Source of the DNA: Tissierellia bacterium
GTDB lineage: Bacteria; Bacillota; Clostridia; Tissierellales; Tepidimicrobiaceae
NCBI GenBank assembly: GCA_012839745.1
Contig: DUMS01000081.1
Span: 1-64,000, forward strand
DNA: 64,000 bases
Reading direction: 5' to 3'
Positions 61,701-64,000 of this stretch are shown here, piece after piece. The notes beneath the pieces were generated by a model. That model ran no database searches. It worked only from the letters and a program-made list of their open reading frames with translations, and was not told the DNA's origin. The translations under genes were made by a program, and so were the position numbers. How positions within the stretch are numbered: the stretch's first letter is position 1; each line of letters opens with the position of its first letter.

Positions 61701-63777
61701 TACTAGATTTTACCACAACTGCCATGGAATTGAACAGAATCTGATGGTATTTGTTCCTAAAGAAGACAATATCAAAATAAGTTTAATCAGGTTAAGAAAT
61801 GAATCCAATGAAACCAGAAAATTAAGCCTGTATTACTATATAAGGCCTGTATTGGGGGTAACAGATGAGGAAACTGAAAAGCTGCTGGAAACAGATGTTA
61901 AAGATGATGTGCTTATTGTAAGGAATACTGCAAACAGTGAATTCAAGGGAAGCACTATGTTTGTTGGCTCATCGGAGAGTATAGATTCCTATACTGGAGA
62001 TAGGATAGAGTTTTTGGGCACCATACCAAATTATGAGATGCCAGAAGGATTAAAAAGGCAAAGACTGTCCAATACCCTTGGATTAGGCTATAATCCCTGC
62101 ATTGCCTTTAAGGTCAATTTGCTCCTTTCTCCTGGAGAAGAGAAGGAATTGACACTGTTAATGGGAGAATCTAATGAGATCAATGAAGGACTTCAGCTAA
62201 TAAATAAATACAGGGATGTACAGCTGTCCAAAAAAGCATTGGAAGAAGTTAAAGCCTTGTGGGATGAAATCCTTTCCAGGATATATATAGAAACTCCAGA
62301 TGATACATTAAACTTCATGATGAACAGCTGGCTTATGTACCAGACCATAGCAAGCCGTATATGGGGTAGAACAGGGTTTTATCAGGTTGGAGGTGCTTTT
62401 GGAGCAAGGGATCAGATGCAGGATGTGACAAATATTATCTATCACATGTCTGATTTGACTAAAAATCAGATTATAAGAAACTGCGCACATCAATACAAGG
62501 AAGGAGATATTCAACACTGGTGGCATCCTATACCTGGAAGTGAAGTGCATAAAGGAATAAGAAGCAAATATACAGATGACCTTTTGTGGCTGCCATTAGG
62601 TGTAGCTAAATATATAAAGGTAACTGGAGATACTGATATACTGAATGAAAGGATACCTTTTATAGAAAGCGGGATTTTGAAGGAAAATGAAGAGGAAAGA
62701 TATGAGGTTCCCAAAATATCCCAGGACACAGGCACAGTCTATGAACACTGCATAAGAGCAATTGACAGGTCCCTAAGATTTGGTAAAAGAGGATTGCCCC
62801 TCATGGGGGGAGGAGACTGGAATGATGGAATGAACAAGGTAGGATACAAAGGAAAGGGAGAGTCAGTATGGATGGGGTGGTTTTTAGCCACAGTTTTGAA
62901 AAGCTTTATTCCAGTATGTGAGATTATGAAAGATGAAGAAAGAATTAGAAAATATGAGGAAGCAATATCTGCATTAAAGAAATCCCTTGAGGAAAATGCT
63001 TGGGATGGGGAATGGTATAGAAGAGCTTATTTTGACAACGGCACTCCATTAGGCTCCAGGGAAAATAGTGAATGCATAATAGATTCCATAGCTCAATCAT
63101 GGGCAGTGATATCAGGACTTGGAGATGAAAAAAGGGTTAGAATTGCCTTGAATTCAGTTGAGAAGTACCTGATAGATGAAAATTCAGGTACAATATCGCT
63201 TCTTTCCCCTCCATTTGACTCTGCTGAATTAGACCCTGGGTATATTAAATCCTATGTGCCTGGGGTTAGAGAAAATGGAGGACAGTATACCCACGCAGCA
63301 ATTTGGGTTGTAAAAGCCTTTGCAATGATGGGTGATGGAGATAGAGCCTATAGCTTGTTTAAAATGATAAACCCCATCAACCACAGCAGAACTTTTCTAG
63401 AGGCTTCCAATTATAAGGTAGAACCCTATGTAGTGGCTGCTGATGTGTATACCAATCCTCAGCATAAGGGACGTGGAGGATGGACCTGGTATACCGGTTC
63501 CTCTGGCTGGATGTACATTGTGGGATTAGAGGACATAATAGGATTCTCCATTGAGAAAAACAGGCTGTATATTAACCCATGTATTCCAAAAAGCTGGAGA
63601 GGATTTAATATTCGGTATAGATACGGAAATACCATGTATCTGATTGAAGTTAAAAATGAGAACAAGGTAAATAAAGGGGTAAAAAACATTTTTGTTGATA
63701 ATGTGGAGATTAATGAAAAATTTGTTGAGCTTACTGATGATGGAAATGAACACCATGTATTGGTCAATATGGAATAA
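55783..63777 (+). CDS. Very large membrane glycosyltransferase/phosphorylase-like protein (cyclic beta-1,2-glucan synthase/NdvB-like; GT84 plus GH94-type C-terminus)
   Basis: 2664 aa; GT segment (ITIDADTHLP, LKRQHRWVRGDWQLLRW), TM segments near residues 380-430 and 770-830, C-terminal GGDWNDGMNKVG and GRGGWTWYTGSSGWMY typical of GH94. Confidence 0.85.
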   Translation: MRSSFNRLTVQGEEIHTLYRTERKSNAKKFILNKLETSFKDIENAYVNLIRESAGSRSYPKGAEWLLDNFYFIELAYRRLKNTIKEEKIIILNMVKDGPYRGYPRIYALAVELINDSTGNITEDRLIRFINSFQKEEILSMDEISWFPGFLVLGLIEYIKNISISLLDMKRKWDEADKLDILTDESMEKIIEEAPNMDSIKLERVIRRIREERDDFQTIIDSIDEKLDYAGRSIENILEREYMLQSKYKVYLGYGITSLRNVTVFDWENIFKSIRAIDNILSMDPLNIYDKMDSQSKNYYRYYIKELAEKFNTQEIFVAKKALEFAEEEYENGARDKKAHIGYYLIDEGRKKLFDYFGCRNANHTLYVRRFGYYSLPIIAISLLITYIVMRIAAVDGNPYLNAFGFLILFIPLESIVLNIANSIYIKRFKPKLIPKIEYFGAIPEDKATLVVIPTLIVDKSHLEELVEKLEVCYLSNNEDNIYFAIMGDFKDADEKDKPEDAEIINRGVELIEKLNRKYSKGKDIFFYLHRERVFSDAQGSWIGWERKRGALVELNNLLTGDENTRFKAISGDISGIRGKIKYVITIDADTHLPIDSAKKLIGAISHPLNKAVVDEEKGIVVEGYGIIQPRILVDIESSNKTLFTRIFAGHGGMDIYGNAISDIYQDLFGEGIFTGKGIYDLEVFQRCLKGAIPENMVLSHDLLEGSYIRTGLATDIKLLDGYPEKYISYLKRQHRWVRGDWQLLRWITESLGRNLSILSKWKMIDNLRRSLLPIFLFIAVFLGTAFFEEGRWIFIGVAVANLFLQFIMEFIQNLFRGKTGFNNVKYNGNIIVGYRSTLYQGMLNLMFLPTEAFFMADAIIRTLYRVYISKRNLLEWTTAFEAERNSKNDLSGYISMMKGNIIFSVLLVSIVLFRDLSAFLSGFIFSMLWLSGPFIAFNISRGEMEVLEKKEEDKRILLDIASKTWNYYREFTDKENNYLPPDNYQEYPYNGVANRTSPTNIGFYLLSVLSSRDLGFIDTKEMIALVNRTLDTIERLEKWEGHLYNWYDTTNLEPLRPIFVSTVDSGNFIAYLIVLKEGIKEYMHELENKEDAEKTIERIENIINNTNFKPLYDESKDLFYIGYNVGEGKTLNNYYDLLASEARISSYIAISRREVPVRNWERLGKSLVKENGSLSLASWSGTMFEYLMPSLVMKNYKNTLLDETYRTTINVQKEYGKKNNVPWGISESGFFAFDNVLNYQYKAFGVPSLGFKRGLKEELVVSPYSTFLALNFDYQGVMDNIKRLIDEGMEGPYGFYEAVDYTVKRLPPHLNKGIVKSYMSHHQGMIFAAINNFINDGILIKRFHRDPLMKCGEFLLQERIPDVPVISKGRENLEQVEIIRKREDTWEKIAYSKEHVESIRCHLLSSCSYTLMITNRGEGFSKDGNTYINRWRRDYLTNPYGQFIYIKDIKNNKCWSATYAPYYSEPDSYDVEFHQYKAVFRRRDGCIETRMDIYLLPEESGEIRKVRITNDNDEEALIESISYFEVVGENINSDLAHPAFSNLFIRTEVVEDLEGLLAYRRKRHDDQRDVWIVHFVRVFQEGDEKFQYETSRLNFIGRSNSLSNPKAMEKGLTNTTGVVLDPVMSIGKKIKIPPKGKFDIFYITALANSKSEALDILKKYSDKNNIKLAVDLYRTKSQTEMGYLNLNRRKANPYEELLPKLIYLTDNNKSRYSSIIRKNTKGKEGLWARGISGDNPILLVTISSMKGMANLVKILEAHEYWSYRGIPVDLIILNKDESAYYQPLYESIREEVYEKRGIAGRVFIINENTIPEEDRVLLYKFANVIVKAEESFKNMDSTKHNIPYKTFVKDRKVYEKKEINLDLKYFNEYGGFSKDGREYIIKLSKGINTPMPWINVVSNRDFGFIITEQGSGFTWSKNSRENKLTPWYNDPITDHQGEIIYLMDEDSGEVFTITPKPVRDDNDYIVIHGQGHTRFYHNCHGIEQNLMVFVPKEDNIKISLIRLRNESNETRKLSLYYYIRPVLGVTDEETEKLLETDVKDDVLIVRNTANSEFKGSTMFVGSSESIDSYTGDRIEFLGTIPNYEMPEGLKRQRLSNTLGLGYNPCIAFKVNLLLSPGEEKELTLLMGESNEINEGLQLINKYRDVQLSKKALEEVKALWDEILSRIYIETPDDTLNFMMNSWLMYQTIASRIWGRTGFYQVGGAFGARDQMQDVTNIIYHMSDLTKNQIIRNCAHQYKEGDIQHWWHPIPGSEVHKGIRSKYTDDLLWLPLGVAKYIKVTGDTDILNERIPFIESGILKENEEERYEVPKISQDTGTVYEHCIRAIDRSLRFGKRGLPLMGGGDWNDGMNKVGYKGKGESVWMGWFLATVLKSFIPVCEIMKDEERIRKYEEAISALKKSLEENAWDGEWYRRAYFDNGTPLGSRENSECIIDSIAQSWAVISGLGDEKRVRIALNSVEKYLIDENSGTISLLSPPFDSAELDPGYIKSYVPGVRENGGQYTHAAIWVVKAFAMMGDGDRAYSLFKMINPINHSRTFLEASNYKVEPYVVAADVYTNPQHKGRGGWTWYTGSSGWMYIVGLEDIIGFSIEKNRLYINPCIPKSWRGFNIRYRYGNTMYLIEVKNENKVNKGVKNIFVDNVEINEKFVELTDDGNEHHVLVNME

Positions 63778-63817
63778 AAACCTTCTTCTCTCTTAGCGAG
63801 GGAAGAAGGTTTTTTTA
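63776..63817. terminator. Bidirectional terminator
   Basis: AAAAACCTTCTTC ... GAAGAAGGTTTTTTT. Confidence 0.8.
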
Positions 63818-64000
63818 CTCTTTTTCCTTTATAAGTCTGTTAAACAGTATCTCCTCTTCAAATTGCAGATGAGATATTATATTAATATGAAAATCCTTCA
63901 GCAGTTCATAAGCCCTGGCATATGTTGCACATCCATCACGGGGAGTTGTGTACCCATCTGTAATAGATATAAGCTTTTCCAATAGCTCCATTGTATTATC
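63815..64000 (-). CDS. Iron-sulfur cluster repair di-iron protein (RIC/ScdA/YtfE-like) C-terminus, truncated by window edge
   Basis: Minus strand reads DNTMELLEKLISITDGYTTPRDGCATYARAYELLKDFHINIISHLQFEEEILFNRLIKEKE*; hemerythrin-like pattern. Not in the ORF track. Confidence 0.65.
   Translation of the reverse strand, partial: DNTMELLEKLISITDGYTTPRDGCATYARAYELLKDFHINIISHLQFEEEILFNRLIKEKE

Overview
This 64 kb window comes from an AT-rich, anaerobic, amino-acid-fermenting Firmicute (Clostridia-like). Gene order, left to right: (i) a glycine reductase cluster, grdE(partial)-grdA-grdB-grdC-grdD, in which grdA and grdB each contain an in-frame UGA (Sec) codon that the ORF track reads as a stop; (ii) a BMP-family nucleoside ABC transporter; (iii) rpoN (sigma-54); (iv) a GntR-associated TRAP transporter/aminotransferase/M20/hydroxyacid dehydrogenase cluster; (v) a CggR-controlled glycolytic operon (cggR-gap-pgk-tpiA-gpmI-eno), then secG and hppA; (vi) rnr-smpB-ssrA (tmRNA); (vii) a degenerate segment with a LAGLIDADG endonuclease pseudogene behind a LexA-like box and a fragment of a BKACE gene (3-keto-5-aminohexanoate cleavage enzyme family); (viii) small metabolic genes; (ix) a region at 38.4-51.3 kb with a class V aminotransferase, a DapA-family aldolase, a PrpR-type sigma-54 activator, a damaged tripartite tricarboxylate transporter, IlvD/EDD and UxaA dehydratases, and a LarA-like protein; (x) a phosphohexomutase, a GDP-mannose pyrophosphorylase-like/phosphomannomutase fusion, and a 2664-aa cyclic beta-glucan-synthase-like protein. 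The best candidate for an undescribed system is the sigma-54-controlled hydroxyacid/sugar-acid cluster. It has a recognisable -24/-12 promoter, a matched pair of upstream palindromes, and a fused/deleted tctC-tctB. All assignments come from reading the sequence and remembered family motifs; no searches were run.
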